Notes: generated from the sequence alone by a model not told the origin. Counted from the stretch's first letter, positions 1 through 9,196 are shown. The stretch is 64,000 nt of DNA from Sphingopyxis sp. 2PD (GCF_005503695.1 NZ_SCMU01000006.1:58501-122500), one strand, 5' to 3'. Made by a program: numbers and translations.

Positions 1-524
1 ATCCCGTCACCGGCAAAAGCCTGGCCCAGCGTTTTGGTCAGACTGATCGCGGCCGCTTTGGACGCGGCATAAGCCGGGTTTCCGATATTGCCGCGCAAGC
101 CGGACGTCGAGCTCACGATAATAATCGACCCGCCGGACGCCGAAAGCAGTGGCCGGAACTTGCGCGCGCAATGCATCAGGCTGTCGATATTGACCGCCAT
201 GACACGATCCCACCCTTCGCGCTCGAACTCCTGGCGCCGATATAATACGGTTCCCTGCGACAAAATGAGGGAGTCCAGCGTGTCGAAGGGAATCTCCGCC
301 GTCTCGATAGCCTCGGGCGTCCCGACATCGACGCAATGATAGCCCAGTCCTTCAAGGTCGGACCCTTCATCGGCGCTGTAGTCGGACGCAGAGGCGCGCG
401 TCCCCCAGATATGAACATTGGCGCCGCGGGCGCGAAACCCTTGGGCTATGCCGTTGCCGATCCCGCTCGATCCGCCGACGACGAGAATATTGCGTCCGCT
501 AAAATCGGTATCGTCGATCATCAT
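1..524 (-). CDS. SDR family NAD(P)-dependent oxidoreductase, partial (C-terminus outside window)
   Basis: Short-chain dehydrogenase reading off the left edge; about 174 residues are visible. It has the Rossmann glycine motif GGSSGIG (a Gly replaces the usual Thr), an ISQG-like NNAG-equivalent strand, the catalytic serine in IVSSTSG and the catalytic pair in YAASK. The start is ATG at 524 or the adjacent ATG at 521, preceded by an AAGGAAAG ribosome binding site. It begins 9 bases after the stop of the upstream kinase gene, so the two are almost certainly cotranscribed and coupled. The substrate cannot be told; in this island it would oxidise or reduce a hydroxyl/keto group of the imported compound. 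Confidence 0.85.
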   Translation of the reverse strand, partial: MMIDDTDFSGRNILVVGGSSGIGNGIAQGFRARGANVHIWGTRASASDYSADEGSDLEGLGYHCVDVGTPEAIETAEIPFDTLDSLILSQGTVLYRRQEFEREGWDRVMAVNIDSLMHCARKFRPLLSASGGSIIIVSSTSGLRGNIGNPAYAASKAAAISLTKTLGQAFAGDG

Positions 525-533
525 CTTTCCTTT

Positions 534-1559
534 TCAACGAATGATGCTGAGGGCGCGCTCGAACAGAGCGAGCGTGTGCGCGTGAAGCCGTTCGCCGGTT
601 TCTCGCGGCGCCTTTCCGGCACAGGCCCGCGCAAAGCTCCCTTCCAGAATGATGCCCAACTTGTAGCAGGCGAGCACGATGTACCAGTCGAGAGCCGCGA
701 GATCCCGGCCGCTTGACGCTGCGTAATGCGCCGCGAGGTCGGCAGGAGATGCAAGATCGGTGAGCTGATTTGCCATGGCGTCCGTGGCGAAGGATGAGCC
801 ATCGGTCGGCCATGTCGCGATCAGCCAGCCGAGGTCGAGCAGGGGGTCGCCAATCGTGCTCAATTCCCAATCAACGAGGGCTGCGAGTTCCCCGCTGTCC
901 GGCCGGATCATCACATTTGCAAGATGCGCATCTCCGTGGATGATCCCCGGTTGAAATGCGCTTGGGCGATGGCGATCGAGCCAGGCCGCCACCGCGTCCA
1001 CCCCCGGGATGGCGCCAGGCCCCGGCCACCCGGCTAGATCGGCATAGCTTTCAAGCTGGCGGCGCCAACGCCCCACCTGGCGTTCCAGGAAATTCTCGGG
1101 CTTTCCAAAATCCGCGAGGCCGACCGCCCGATAATCGAGCGCGCCGAGTGCGGCGATCGCCTCGACCACGGCGAGGCCCATGCGGCGGCGCAGCAGCGGC
1201 TCGCGAGCGTGCAAGGCGGGGAGCCCGGACATCGGGTTGAAGCCATCGACCGGCTGCATGAGATAGAAAGCAGCGCCAAGGATCGTCTCGTCGCTAGATC
1301 CGGCGATGAAGCCAGGGTGAGGAACATCGCTACCGCGCAGTGCCTCGAGGACGCGCATTTCGCGGCGCATCGTCTCATTGGATCCCGCGCGCAGGACCGG
1401 CGGCGGCCGGCGGAGAACAAATTCGGACGGCCCGCGATGGAAGCGGAGGAGAATATTCTGGGTTCCGCCAGCCAGAAGCCGGACGCCGGAAATCGAGCCA
1501 CTTCCAAGGCTCCGGGCTTCCATCCAGCGATCAAGCGAAACAAGATCGACACCCTCCAC
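534..1559 (-). CDS. APH-fold phosphotransferase, ACAD10/11-LvaA-like (kinase 1)
   Basis: A 341-residue aminoglycoside-phosphotransferase-fold kinase. FVLRRPPP near residues 47-54 is typical of the kinases related to ACAD10/11 and LvaA. The catalytic loop HGDAHLAN spans 208-215 and the metal-binding VDWE aspartate is about residue 230. Known members phosphorylate the 4-hydroxyl of hydroxyacyl-CoAs before elimination, so resistance to aminoglycosides is an unlikely role. The start is GTG at 1559 with GGAGGG four bases upstream. It is first in an operon with the SDR at 1-524 and divergent from the SDR at 1729. An AT-rich motif (1576-1595) lies just upstream. Of the five kinases in the island it looks closest to the ACAD10/11 type. 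The substrate is inferred only by family. Confidence 0.85.
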   Translation of the reverse strand: MEGVDLVSLDRWMEARSLGSGSISGVRLLAGGTQNILLRFHRGPSEFVLRRPPPVLRAGSNETMRREMRVLEALRGSDVPHPGFIAGSSDETILGAAFYLMQPVDGFNPMSGLPALHAREPLLRRRMGLAVVEAIAALGALDYRAVGLADFGKPENFLERQVGRWRRQLESYADLAGWPGPGAIPGVDAVAAWLDRHRPSAFQPGIIHGDAHLANVMIRPDSGELAALVDWELSTIGDPLLDLGWLIATWPTDGSSFATDAMANQLTDLASPADLAAHYAASSGRDLAALDWYIVLACYKLGIILEGSFARACAGKAPRETGERLHAHTLALFERALSIIR

Positions 1560-1575
1560 CGCGCCCTCCGATATT

Positions 1576-1595
1576 TAATTAATTGCTTGTATAAT
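1576..1595. promoter_or_regulatory. AT-rich island motif, copy A (degenerate)
   Basis: TAATTAAT begins at 1576 in the 169-bp gap between divergent kinase 1 and the SDR at 1729. It shares the TAATTA half-site with the copies at 10612, 13187 and 13301, but its second half (TATAAT at 1590-1595) is shifted. It could be a regulator half-site or simply a promoter -10 region. It lies only about 17 bases from the GTG of kinase 1. Confidence 0.35.
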
Positions 1596-1728
1596 CGCAT
1601 TTGACGGCCGCGCATGTCAATGCCAATCCGGAGGCGCGAATGGCGGCGAAGCACGGAAGCGCGCGCGCAATTTGCGCGACGCCGTCGATTGGCTCGATGG
1701 CGCTTCTCAGTTTTCGATCATGGAGGTG

Positions 1729-2520
1729 ATGGTGAATTCGATCGAATTGGAGGGCCGCGTTGCGATCGTGACGGGCGCGGGAAGCGGGATAGGCCTTGCC
1801 GTGGCAAAGCAATTGCTTGCCGCCGGCGCCGAGGTACTTGCGACCGATATCGATGCCTCTCGCCTTGAGTGGTGCGATGGCACCAAGGGAACGCACGCCT
1901 GCCGGCATGACGTGACAAGCGAAGCCGATTGGGAGACGGCGATCGGCTTCGCCGAAAAGCTCGGCCGGCTCGACATTCTCGTGAACAACGCCGGCATCAT
2001 GCTCGACACGCCTTTTGCGACCGCTCCTCTCGACGATCTGAGAAGGCAATATCGGATCAATGTCGAGGGTCCGTTCATGGGGATGCAGATGGCACTGCCG
2101 CTTTTGTCGATGCGTCGTCAGGCGGACGGCACGTCAACCGCCGCCATCGTCAATATCTCATCAATCTATGGGACGGTGGCAGGGGACCGTTATGCCGCTT
2201 ATAGCGCGAGCAAGGGCGCAATCCGTATGTTGAGCAAGGCTGTCGCGGTCGAACTGGCCGAGCGTGCCGTAAGAGTGAATACAGTGTTGCCGGGTCCGAC
2301 GGCAACCAGGCTCGGCGCCCATCACGAGAGACCTACCGCCGCGAACGGCGAACCAGCGTGGGTGGAGCAGGTTGTTGCCGCATGGAACAGCAAGATTCCC
2401 GTGGGCCGGATGGGCAATGTCGATGACATCGCGCCGTTGGTCGCGTTCTTGGCAAGCGACGGCGCACGCTACATCACGGGTTCCGAGTTCATCGTCGATG
2501 GTGGCTACACCGCGGTTTGA
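1729..2520 (+). CDS. SDR family NAD(P)-dependent oxidoreductase
   Basis: A classical short-chain dehydrogenase of about 263 residues. Visible motifs are TGAGSGIG (cofactor), NNAG, the catalytic Ser in VNISSIYG, YxxxK in YAAYSASK, and the C-terminal ITGSEFIVDGGY typical of the family. The start is uncertain: ATG at 1720 and 1729 and GTG at 1732 are in frame. The GGAGG at 1722-1726 fits GTG 1732 best by spacing, whereas ATG 1729 is only 2 bases away from it. The gene is divergent from the kinase 1-SDR operon. It probably acts on an alcohol or ketone intermediate of the island pathway; the exact substrate is unknown. Confidence 0.88.
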   Translation: MVNSIELEGRVAIVTGAGSGIGLAVAKQLLAAGAEVLATDIDASRLEWCDGTKGTHACRHDVTSEADWETAIGFAEKLGRLDILVNNAGIMLDTPFATAPLDDLRRQYRINVEGPFMGMQMALPLLSMRRQADGTSTAAIVNISSIYGTVAGDRYAAYSASKGAIRMLSKAVAVELAERAVRVNTVLPGPTATRLGAHHERPTAANGEPAWVEQVVAAWNSKIPVGRMGNVDDIAPLVAFLASDGARYITGSEFIVDGGYTAV

Positions 2521-2620
2521 GCATCCCGTCGGCGCATCGGCCTGCCCCTTTCGCGCAAAGGGAGGGTCGAAACGCCATCAAGACAGTCCAGACCGGCCAT
2601 GACATCATTTCCCATTATAT

Positions 2621-2647
2621 TTGACTCAATGGTGGATCGCATAATAT
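2621..2647 (+). promoter_or_regulatory. Candidate sigma-70 promoter for the amidohydrolase
   Basis: TTGACT at 2621-2626 and TAATAT at 2642-2647 are separated by 15 bases, inside an unusually AT-rich stretch about 80 bases before the amidohydrolase start. The spacer is shorter than the ideal 17. Confidence 0.45.
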
Positions 2648-2729
2648 AGATACTTGCATCATTTTTGTCGAATTTGAGAACCAAATGCCGACCATAATGT
2701 CGAGCAACACAGAGAGATGGGAGAATGGG

Positions 2730-4493
2730 ATGCCTAAGTTTGACACGCTCATCAAAGGTGGCACGATCGTCGATGGCACGGGCTCGCCGCGGTTCGTGGG
2801 CGATATCGGAATCAAAGACGGGATCATAACGGACATTGGCGCCGGGATCAGCGGCGACGCGAGCGATGTCATCGACGGCACCGGGAAGATCGTCGCGCCG
2901 GGGGTGATCGACGCCCATACGCATTATGACGCTCAACTGCACTGGGATCCCTATGCCACAAACTCTGGCTGGCATGGCACCACGACAATCGGCGTGGGGA
3001 ATTGCGGTTTTGGCTTTGCCCCCTGCCATCCGCAGGACCGGGAGCGCTACATGCAGATGATGGAGACCACCGAACAGGTTCCCGTAAATGCGATGCGGAC
3101 AGCGCTCGGCTGGGACTGGGTCAGCTTCCCCGAATGGATCGAGCATCTCAAGCGGGTGCCCAAGGGGGTCAACGTCGCCAGCTATGTTCCCCTCAATCCG
3201 CTCCTAATCTATGTGATGGGCCTCGAAGCAGCGAAAAGCCGTCCGGCAACTGCGGAAGAGCGGGAGCGCATGAAGCAGGAACTGCACGCCGCCATGGACG
3301 CGGGCGCAATCGGCTTCGGCTTTTCCTACCAGGGCGAGCATAACACCCACATCGACTGTGACGGCACCCCGATGCCGAGCGACACGATGAGCCGCGAGGA
3401 CATTCTGGCGCTCGCGGAAGTGCTTCGCGAGCGCGGCGAAGGCTCGATCCAGGCCCTCGTCGATACCCCGGGTGCGCGCTTCGGTGAGATCGCGCTAGAG
3501 GTTGCACGGGTGTCGGGCCGGCCCGTCCTCCACAATGTCGTCATCGTCAACGACTTTCTGCCCACTTATCATGAGGAAGTCCTCGCTCTGGTCGACAAGG
3601 CGCGGGAAGAGGGGCTGGAAATCTTCACCCAGACCCTGACCACGCGCGGCTGGAACGAATTCAAACCGATGGACTGGGATATCTGGAACATCATCCCCGA
3701 GTTCCGCGAATTCACCTTCGCGGGCGATCGCGCGGCAAAAGTCGCAAAAGCGGCGGACGAGGATTATCGCACGCGCTTGCGCAACGTGTACAGGCCTGAA
3801 CTGCTCGCACCGGCCGGCGGACCGCTCGAGCATTATGTCCTGAACGACGCTTGCGGCGTCGCCCCATGGAACCAGTATGAAGGCAAGTCGGTCGGCGAAA
3901 TCGCGGCCGCCGTTGGCAATCGGCCCACGATCGACGTGTTTATGGATATCGTGGTCGATACCAATGCCGACAGCGATTTCCTCGTGGCCGAAGGCATGAG
4001 CTTTGACGACGAGAAAGTCGCACAGGTTCTCAAACATCCGTTCACCATTCCGGGAACCTCGGACGGCGGAGCGCATGTGAAATTCTGGGCTGGCGGTCAA
4101 TATTCGACGGACGCGATCATCTGGATGGTTCGCGAGACCGGGTTGATGACGCTTGAGGAAATGCACTACAAGCTCAGCGCGGTTCCGGCAGAAGTGCTCG
4201 GACTCCACAACCGGGGCACGCTGGCAGCGGGGCAAGCGGCCGATCTTTTCATCTACGACTATGAGGCGCTCGACTATCCGCGGCTCAAATATGAGATCGC
4301 CCATGATCTTCCCGATGGCGACTGGCGGCGCGTCTGCAAGCCCCAGGGCATCGAGCGGGTGATGGTGAATGGCGAGACGACCTTCGTCAATGGCACCGAG
4401 TGCACTGGTGCGACACCGGGCCGACTGGTCGGGTCGGGCGGTGCCGACATGGATGAGCAGCTGATGCATCCAATGGCGATCGCCGCAGAATGA
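2730..4493 (+). CDS. Amidohydrolase family protein, D-aminoacylase type
   Basis: A 587-residue metal-dependent amidohydrolase of the N-acyl-D-amino-acid deacylase group. The N-terminal beta-sandwich ends in VAPGVIDAHTHYDAQ, with the metal-binding HTHYD at 63-67. GNCGFG near 90-95 is the signature next to the Cys ligand of D-aminoacylases. The C-terminal NRGTLAAGQAADLFIYD closes the sandwich domain. Length fits the family. ATG 2730 is chosen because GGGAG ends six bases before it; an ATG at 2685 has no site. Family members hydrolyse N-acyl amino acids or related amides, so an amide bond in the island substrate is plausible. It stands alone, convergent with the Lrp genes. Confidence 0.85.
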   Translation: MPKFDTLIKGGTIVDGTGSPRFVGDIGIKDGIITDIGAGISGDASDVIDGTGKIVAPGVIDAHTHYDAQLHWDPYATNSGWHGTTTIGVGNCGFGFAPCHPQDRERYMQMMETTEQVPVNAMRTALGWDWVSFPEWIEHLKRVPKGVNVASYVPLNPLLIYVMGLEAAKSRPATAEERERMKQELHAAMDAGAIGFGFSYQGEHNTHIDCDGTPMPSDTMSREDILALAEVLRERGEGSIQALVDTPGARFGEIALEVARVSGRPVLHNVVIVNDFLPTYHEEVLALVDKAREEGLEIFTQTLTTRGWNEFKPMDWDIWNIIPEFREFTFAGDRAAKVAKAADEDYRTRLRNVYRPELLAPAGGPLEHYVLNDACGVAPWNQYEGKSVGEIAAAVGNRPTIDVFMDIVVDTNADSDFLVAEGMSFDDEKVAQVLKHPFTIPGTSDGGAHVKFWAGGQYSTDAIIWMVRETGLMTLEEMHYKLSAVPAEVLGLHNRGTLAAGQAADLFIYDYEALDYPRLKYEIAHDLPDGDWRRVCKPQGIERVMVNGETTFVNGTECTGATPGRLVGSGGADMDEQLMHPMAIAAE

Positions 4494-4505
4494 TAGTGAA
4501 TCTCC

Positions 4506-4532
4506 GGAAGGGGGCGCAGGCCGTCCCCTTCC
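4506..4532. terminator. Bidirectional terminator-like hairpin
   Basis: GGAAGGGG and CCCCTTCC form an 8-bp stem between the convergent amidohydrolase and Lrp genes. There is no clear T-run. Confidence 0.5.
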
Positions 4533-4590
4533 ACAGGGTCGCTAGTGCGGAGCCCGTGAGCCCGAGTCCCGGCACCTCGGCCGGGTGGGG

Positions 4591-5055
4591 TCAGCGTTTT
4601 CTGGAGACCAGGGCGATATCGAGATTGTGCTTGGCGACCGAGACGATCTCGACCGTTTCTACCCGGTGTACGCCGGATCGCCGCCGTAAATGCATGTGAA
4701 TAATATCTGCCACGGCCTGACGACTTTGCGCCGCCACGAGCAGAACGATATTGAAGCGTCCTGTCATCAAGGCAGCAAAACTCACTTCGTCGAAACTGGC
4801 CATCGCCTCGACCACGTCGCGCGCCGTTTCGGGAGATGTCTGAACCCGCACCAGAACAGCGGTGGTCATTCCCAACGCGGCTGAATCAGCCACCGCCGTG
4901 ATCTTCGCAGCGCCCGAATCGGACAGCTTCTTCAGGCGTTTACGGACCGCAGTGTCCGAGATACCCAACAGGCGCGCCGCTTCGCGGTTACTGATGCGCG
5001 CATCTTCGGCGAGGAGGCCAATGATACGCTGGTCCAGATCATCGAGGCGCATCAT
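4591..5055 (-). CDS. Lrp/AsnC family transcriptional regulator (second of a pair)
   Basis: A 154-residue feast/famine regulator. The N-terminal helix-turn-helix lies in DQRIIGLLAEDARISNREAA followed by GISDTAVRKRLKKL. The C-terminal RAM/ligand domain contains FAALMTGRFNIVLLVAA. ATG 5055 overlaps the TGA of the upstream Lrp gene (ATGA), so the pair is translationally coupled. Such regulators usually respond to an amino acid and bind AT-rich palindromes. The paired arrangement suggests they may form a hetero-oligomer controlling the island. Confidence 0.9.
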   Translation of the reverse strand: MMRLDDLDQRIIGLLAEDARISNREAARLLGISDTAVRKRLKKLSDSGAAKITAVADSAALGMTTAVLVRVQTSPETARDVVEAMASFDEVSFAALMTGRFNIVLLVAAQSRQAVADIIHMHLRRRSGVHRVETVEIVSVAKHNLDIALVSRKR

Positions 5056-5519
5056 TCGGATCCCAGCTTGCCAAAGCGGGGATCCAGTTTCACGATCTCC
5101 AGCGCCGTATTGACCTCGTAGGAGGCGATGCCTTCGATCTTCGCAATCTGCTCGTCGACGATCCGCTGGAGCGCAGCGCCATCGGGCGCATTTATATTGG
5201 CGAAGATGTCCGGGCTGCTCATCGCCACCGAAACACTGGTGCATGCATCGAGCTTGGCGAGGTCTTCAGCGACATTTTCGGGCGTGCGGCCTTCAACATT
5301 GAGATCGACCAAAGCGAACACCGAATAACCCAGAGCGCGCATATCGCGCTGCATCATGACGCGCAGGATATTGGCATCTTCGAGCGCCCGGATCCGGTTC
5401 GCCACAGTAGGTTCGGAAACGCCGAGTGTTTCCCCGATGTCCTTGTTCGTTCTGCTCGGATTTTCCTGAAGCGCGGCAATGATCGCCCGATTGAGATCGT
5501 CGAGGATGTCGCTGCTCAT
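5052..5519 (-). CDS. Lrp/AsnC family transcriptional regulator (first of a pair)
   Basis: A 155-residue Lrp/AsnC protein. The helix-turn-helix occupies roughly residues 9-55 (IIAALQENPSRTNKDIGETL, then GVSEPTVANRIRALE). The ligand-binding RAM domain follows. It ends on the TGA shared with the next Lrp gene. No strong ribosome binding site precedes ATG 5519. The ligand is unknown; the neighbouring amidohydrolase makes an amino acid or acyl-amino acid reasonable. Confidence 0.9.
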   Translation of the reverse strand: MSSDILDDLNRAIIAALQENPSRTNKDIGETLGVSEPTVANRIRALEDANILRVMMQRDMRALGYSVFALVDLNVEGRTPENVAEDLAKLDACTSVSVAMSSPDIFANINAPDGAALQRIVDEQIAKIEGIASYEVNTALEIVKLDPRFGKLGSE

Positions 5520-5654
5520 GGATATCGCCCGTTTCCAGTTAGCCCGCTCCGGCGGATGCCGGCCACGTCTCCGTATCGGTTGTCAGCGCAGCACGCCAGC
5601 CCGGAAGTTTGCTCGCAATTCCCGGAGCCGAGCACGGACTTGGGCGGCTCCGGC

Positions 5655-6734
5655 TTAACGGCCCTCCCCAACCGCCCAAATCGCTTCCATACCAGCGAGG
5701 AATTCATCGCGCAGACCATCGGGAAAATTGCGCGACATCGACAGTTGGACGACCAGAAGCGGCAGCGTCACCGCCCTGCGGAAAAACTCGAAATGCTCGA
5801 CCCTGCGACCCGTCACGCTTTCATAATGGGCCACCCAGCTCGCGTCATCGGGAATCCTGGCGGCGACTTCGGGCGCCGACACAGCTCGATAATAGGAATT
5901 TGCCATACATTGCATGGCAATGTCGTAAGCCGGAGCAACGATACCCGCGAGTTCCCAGTCGATGATCGCGCGTACCTCGTCGCCTTCGAGCATGTAATTG
6001 CCGAGACTTGGATCGCCATGGATCAGCGCCAGGTCATCATGATGAATATCGGGCTGGTTCGCAAACAGCCAGGACCGCAACCGCTCGAGCCGCTCGCGAT
6101 GCGGCGGCTGCACCCACTCGACGGTTTCCCAATACCAGTTGATATAGCGTTCGAAATGGGTCCGGCCCGCAGCCTGGCGAACGCAGGACGCGACCGCGCT
6201 GCCTTGCCAGTCGGCGCCATGCACGCTGCCCAGGGCCCGGAAAATCGATGCGATCCGCCGCTCGCGCACATCGGGCGCCGCGTCGCCGATCAGCCCGGCG
6301 CTGAAGGGCGACGCGTGCGCGACATCGCCTTCGACCTTCTCCATGATGAAGCCCGGCAGCCCGAGCACGGCGCCGTCGGGATCGATCCAGCGCGCGCGCG
6401 GAACCGCAAGCCCGGCATCGGCCAGACGCGCCTGCAGTTCATATTGCTGCCTGATGCCATAGTCGAAGAATATGCGGCCCTCGTTGCGGAGCGGCGCATA
6501 GCGCAACACGAGCGGCTCGACCTTGCCCTCCAATATTGCATCGAACACGACAACGCCGCTCGACGCGCCCGCATTGGCGCCGCCACCGCGAACATTGGCG
6601 ATTTCCACCGGCCCCGCGATGTCCGGCTGCTGTGCCAGGAAGCGGGCAATGTCCGCCGGGTCTATATCGGTAAAGTCCGGCTTGGTCGCCCGCATCACGC
6701 TCGCGATAACGTCCGGTTTCGGTGTCTCCGCCAT
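5655..6734 (-). CDS. APH-fold phosphotransferase (kinase 2)
   Basis: A 359-residue APH-fold kinase. The nucleotide-binding region is around NVRGGGANAGASSGVVVF (48-65), followed by PLVLRYAP. The catalytic loop HGDPSLGN is at 239-246 and the metal-binding IDWE Asp is about 259. The INWYWETVEW segment is shared in spirit with kinase 3 (VNWYWDSLEY), so the two form one sub-type. ATG 6734 lies 8 bases after the TonB receptor stop, indicating one operon with it. Transport and kinase are thus linked, consistent with phosphorylation of the imported compound or a derivative. Substrate not known. Confidence 0.87.
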   Translation of the reverse strand: MAETPKPDVIASVMRATKPDFTDIDPADIARFLAQQPDIAGPVEIANVRGGGANAGASSGVVVFDAILEGKVEPLVLRYAPLRNEGRIFFDYGIRQQYELQARLADAGLAVPRARWIDPDGAVLGLPGFIMEKVEGDVAHASPFSAGLIGDAAPDVRERRIASIFRALGSVHGADWQGSAVASCVRQAAGRTHFERYINWYWETVEWVQPPHRERLERLRSWLFANQPDIHHDDLALIHGDPSLGNYMLEGDEVRAIIDWELAGIVAPAYDIAMQCMANSYYRAVSAPEVAARIPDDASWVAHYESVTGRRVEHFEFFRRAVTLPLLVVQLSMSRNFPDGLRDEFLAGMEAIWAVGEGR

Positions 6735-6742
6735 CGCGCGCC

Positions 6743-9196
6743 TCAGTTCGCGCCGAGCTTCATCGACAGGCGGATGCCATAGGTCCGTGGCGGCGAGAAT
6801 TGTCCGGAAACATAGGCCCCCGTTGCCGCTGCGACGCGGCTGTAGGCATAAAGCTTGTTCGTGATATTCTCGGCGAACAATTGCGCCTGGAACCGATCGC
6901 CCGGCGACGACCAGCTCAGGCGGGCATTCAAGATCCAATAAGGCGCTTCGCGGGTTTGCGATTGGAAGGGCGCCTCCCCATTGAACACATCATGGAAGAT
7001 TTGGCTGGTGTAGGCCGCTTCGCCCCGGAGGGTGAAGGCGCCGGCGTTCGCGGTCTCTATCCGCTGCTGCGCTCCGAAGTTGAGCTTCCATTCGGGGGCC
7101 CGGATAAGGCGGTTCCCTTTGATGTCGAGCGTCGCAAGGCCGAGCGGGTCCTGGAGAAGCTGGCTGCCATATTCGCTGTGGATCCACGAACCGGACCCAT
7201 CGAGCGAGAATCCGGCAAGGCCGCGCGGCGCGAGCATATACTCGGCCTCGATGCCGTAAAGCGTCGCATCGGCGGCATTCCTGATCGTCGAGGAATTGTT
7301 GAGATAGGTCGTGAACTGGATGTCGCTGAAATCATAATAGAAGCCCGCCAAATTGACGCGCAGCTGATTGTCGGCGAGCGTCGACTTGAGCCCGGCTTCG
7401 TAGGACCAGAGGATTTCGGGGTTGAAACTCCCCGTGCATTCCGCCGGATTGAACCCCCCGGCCTTGTAGCCCCGCGACACCTTTCCGTAGAGCATCGCGC
7501 GATCCGAGAGGTCGAAATCCACCCCGGCCGTTCCGGTCCACGCGGTCCAGCTCTTCTTCGACTGGGTTTCGCACAAGGCCGCAGTCGGTACGAAGTTGGA
7601 GTGGAGCCGCCGGAAGACGTCCTTTTCATCGCGCGTGTAGCGAAGGCCCGCGGTCACCCGCAACCGATCCGCGATCCGGTAGGTGACTTGACCGAAGCCC
7701 GCCAGCGAGGAGCTTTTCTGCTCGGCACCGAAGCCCAGAAAGGCGACGGGCGTCGGTTGCCCGCCATAAAGGGTATTGCCGAGCAGCGGATCGGACCCGA
7801 GGAGGAGGAGATTGGGGATGAGAGGCTGCGACAGGTCGAAGACCGGTGGCGGTGCCGCGGTGCCCAGGCTGGCGGAGGCAATGATGAGATCGCCGAGCGA
7901 GGGCAGATAGATGTCCGCTTTCAGACTTGCGCGGTCGTGCAGGTAAAAGACTCCTGCGAGCCAGTCCAGCCGGTCGTCGAACGCCTTCCCCGAGATATTC
8001 ACTTCCTGCGTGAACTGCTTCGAGGTTTGCTGGATCGGATCCTCGTAGAGAATGGCCGCACTGCTGCCGTCATTGTCGGTCTGGATGAACAATTTGCTGA
8101 ACCGATAAGCCGTGATCGACTTCAGCGATACATTCCCGATGTCCCAGTCGAGTGTCGCACTGGCCCCGCGAAGATTGACTTCGGTCCGCGACGGAAAGTC
8201 ATTGGCAATGCGGGTCGATTTGGTGGGATCGCCTCCACGCAGCCCGGGCTCCGAGAGGCCAAACAGGTCGGAGATGCTTCGATTCCCCAGCAGCGCGAGG
8301 TCCGAGGGCGACAGGAGGCCGGGAATTCCGGCGAGCGCGGTTCCCGGAAGGGAGAAAATTCCGGTCGGCGTTTCGGGTGAGATGCTCGACGGCGTCGGGA
8401 GCGCATCGATGAACTGCTGTACCGCGGACGTAACCTGCCGTGACATGTCGCCGCGCAAGGTCAGCTTGATGTCGCTCGACGGCTCGATAAGCAGCGCAGC
8501 CTGGCCGCTCAGATGGTCGTTGGCATCGTACCGCTTGCCGTCGAAGACATTGAAGCGGTAGCCGTCTCTCCGGTCATATTTCACCGAGACCCGTGCTGCC
8601 ACCTTGTCCGGCACGATCGCACCGGTTGCCCCGGCTTCCACCGCGACGCGATCGTAATTTCCATAAGTGAAGGCAAGATTGGCAGCCGTGTCGTAGGACG
8701 GCGGCTTGGTGATGTAATTGATCGTCCCGCCGGTCGAATTGCGACCGTACAGGGTACCTTGCGGGCCACGCAGAACTTCGATGCGCTCGAGGTCGAAGCT
8801 GGGGACGCTCTGGGCAAAGAGCTGACCCATGTAGACGCCGTCCTGGAACGTCGCGACCGTCGGCTCGCCGGCCGTAACCGTCAGGTCGGAGCCGATGCCG
8901 CGCATCGAAAGTTGCGAGTAGCCGGTAAGCTGGGCGAACACCAGCGACGGAACATTGTACTGCAACTGCTGAACGCCGTTGATCTGCTGCTGCTCCAGCG
9001 TCTCGGATGTGAAGGCGCTGACCGCAACGGGCGTGCGCTGGAGCGACTCGCTTCGCTTCTGGGCCGTGACGATGATTTCGCCCAGCTGCGACGGTTCGTC
9101 GGCCGCAGGCGCTTCGGGCGCCGTTTGGGCCCGCGCTGCCCCAGCCCATGCCAACACGCCGATCGACGCACAAAGTGCCAGTGCCTTGCTCCGCAT
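6743..9196 (-). CDS. TonB-dependent receptor (island receptor 1)
   Basis: An 817-residue outer-membrane receptor. The signal peptide ends at ARA-Q (residue 23). A TonB box (EIIVTAQKR) is followed by a plug with IEVLRGPQGTLYGRNSTGG, and a 22-strand barrel ending in PPRTYGIRLSMKL. ATG 9196 starts the signal peptide and has GGAGGG eight bases before it; the longer frame to 9352 has no signal. Sphingomonads use many such receptors for hydrophobic or aromatic substrates as well as siderophores. It is the first gene of an operon with kinase 2, which argues for a carbon substrate. Confidence 0.93.
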   Translation of the reverse strand: MRSKALALCASIGVLAWAGAARAQTAPEAPAADEPSQLGEIIVTAQKRSESLQRTPVAVSAFTSETLEQQQINGVQQLQYNVPSLVFAQLTGYSQLSMRGIGSDLTVTAGEPTVATFQDGVYMGQLFAQSVPSFDLERIEVLRGPQGTLYGRNSTGGTINYITKPPSYDTAANLAFTYGNYDRVAVEAGATGAIVPDKVAARVSVKYDRRDGYRFNVFDGKRYDANDHLSGQAALLIEPSSDIKLTLRGDMSRQVTSAVQQFIDALPTPSSISPETPTGIFSLPGTALAGIPGLLSPSDLALLGNRSISDLFGLSEPGLRGGDPTKSTRIANDFPSRTEVNLRGASATLDWDIGNVSLKSITAYRFSKLFIQTDNDGSSAAILYEDPIQQTSKQFTQEVNISGKAFDDRLDWLAGVFYLHDRASLKADIYLPSLGDLIIASASLGTAAPPPVFDLSQPLIPNLLLLGSDPLLGNTLYGGQPTPVAFLGFGAEQKSSSLAGFGQVTYRIADRLRVTAGLRYTRDEKDVFRRLHSNFVPTAALCETQSKKSWTAWTGTAGVDFDLSDRAMLYGKVSRGYKAGGFNPAECTGSFNPEILWSYEAGLKSTLADNQLRVNLAGFYYDFSDIQFTTYLNNSSTIRNAADATLYGIEAEYMLAPRGLAGFSLDGSGSWIHSEYGSQLLQDPLGLATLDIKGNRLIRAPEWKLNFGAQQRIETANAGAFTLRGEAAYTSQIFHDVFNGEAPFQSQTREAPYWILNARLSWSSPGDRFQAQLFAENITNKLYAYSRVAAATGAYVSGQFSPPRTYGIRLSMKLGAN

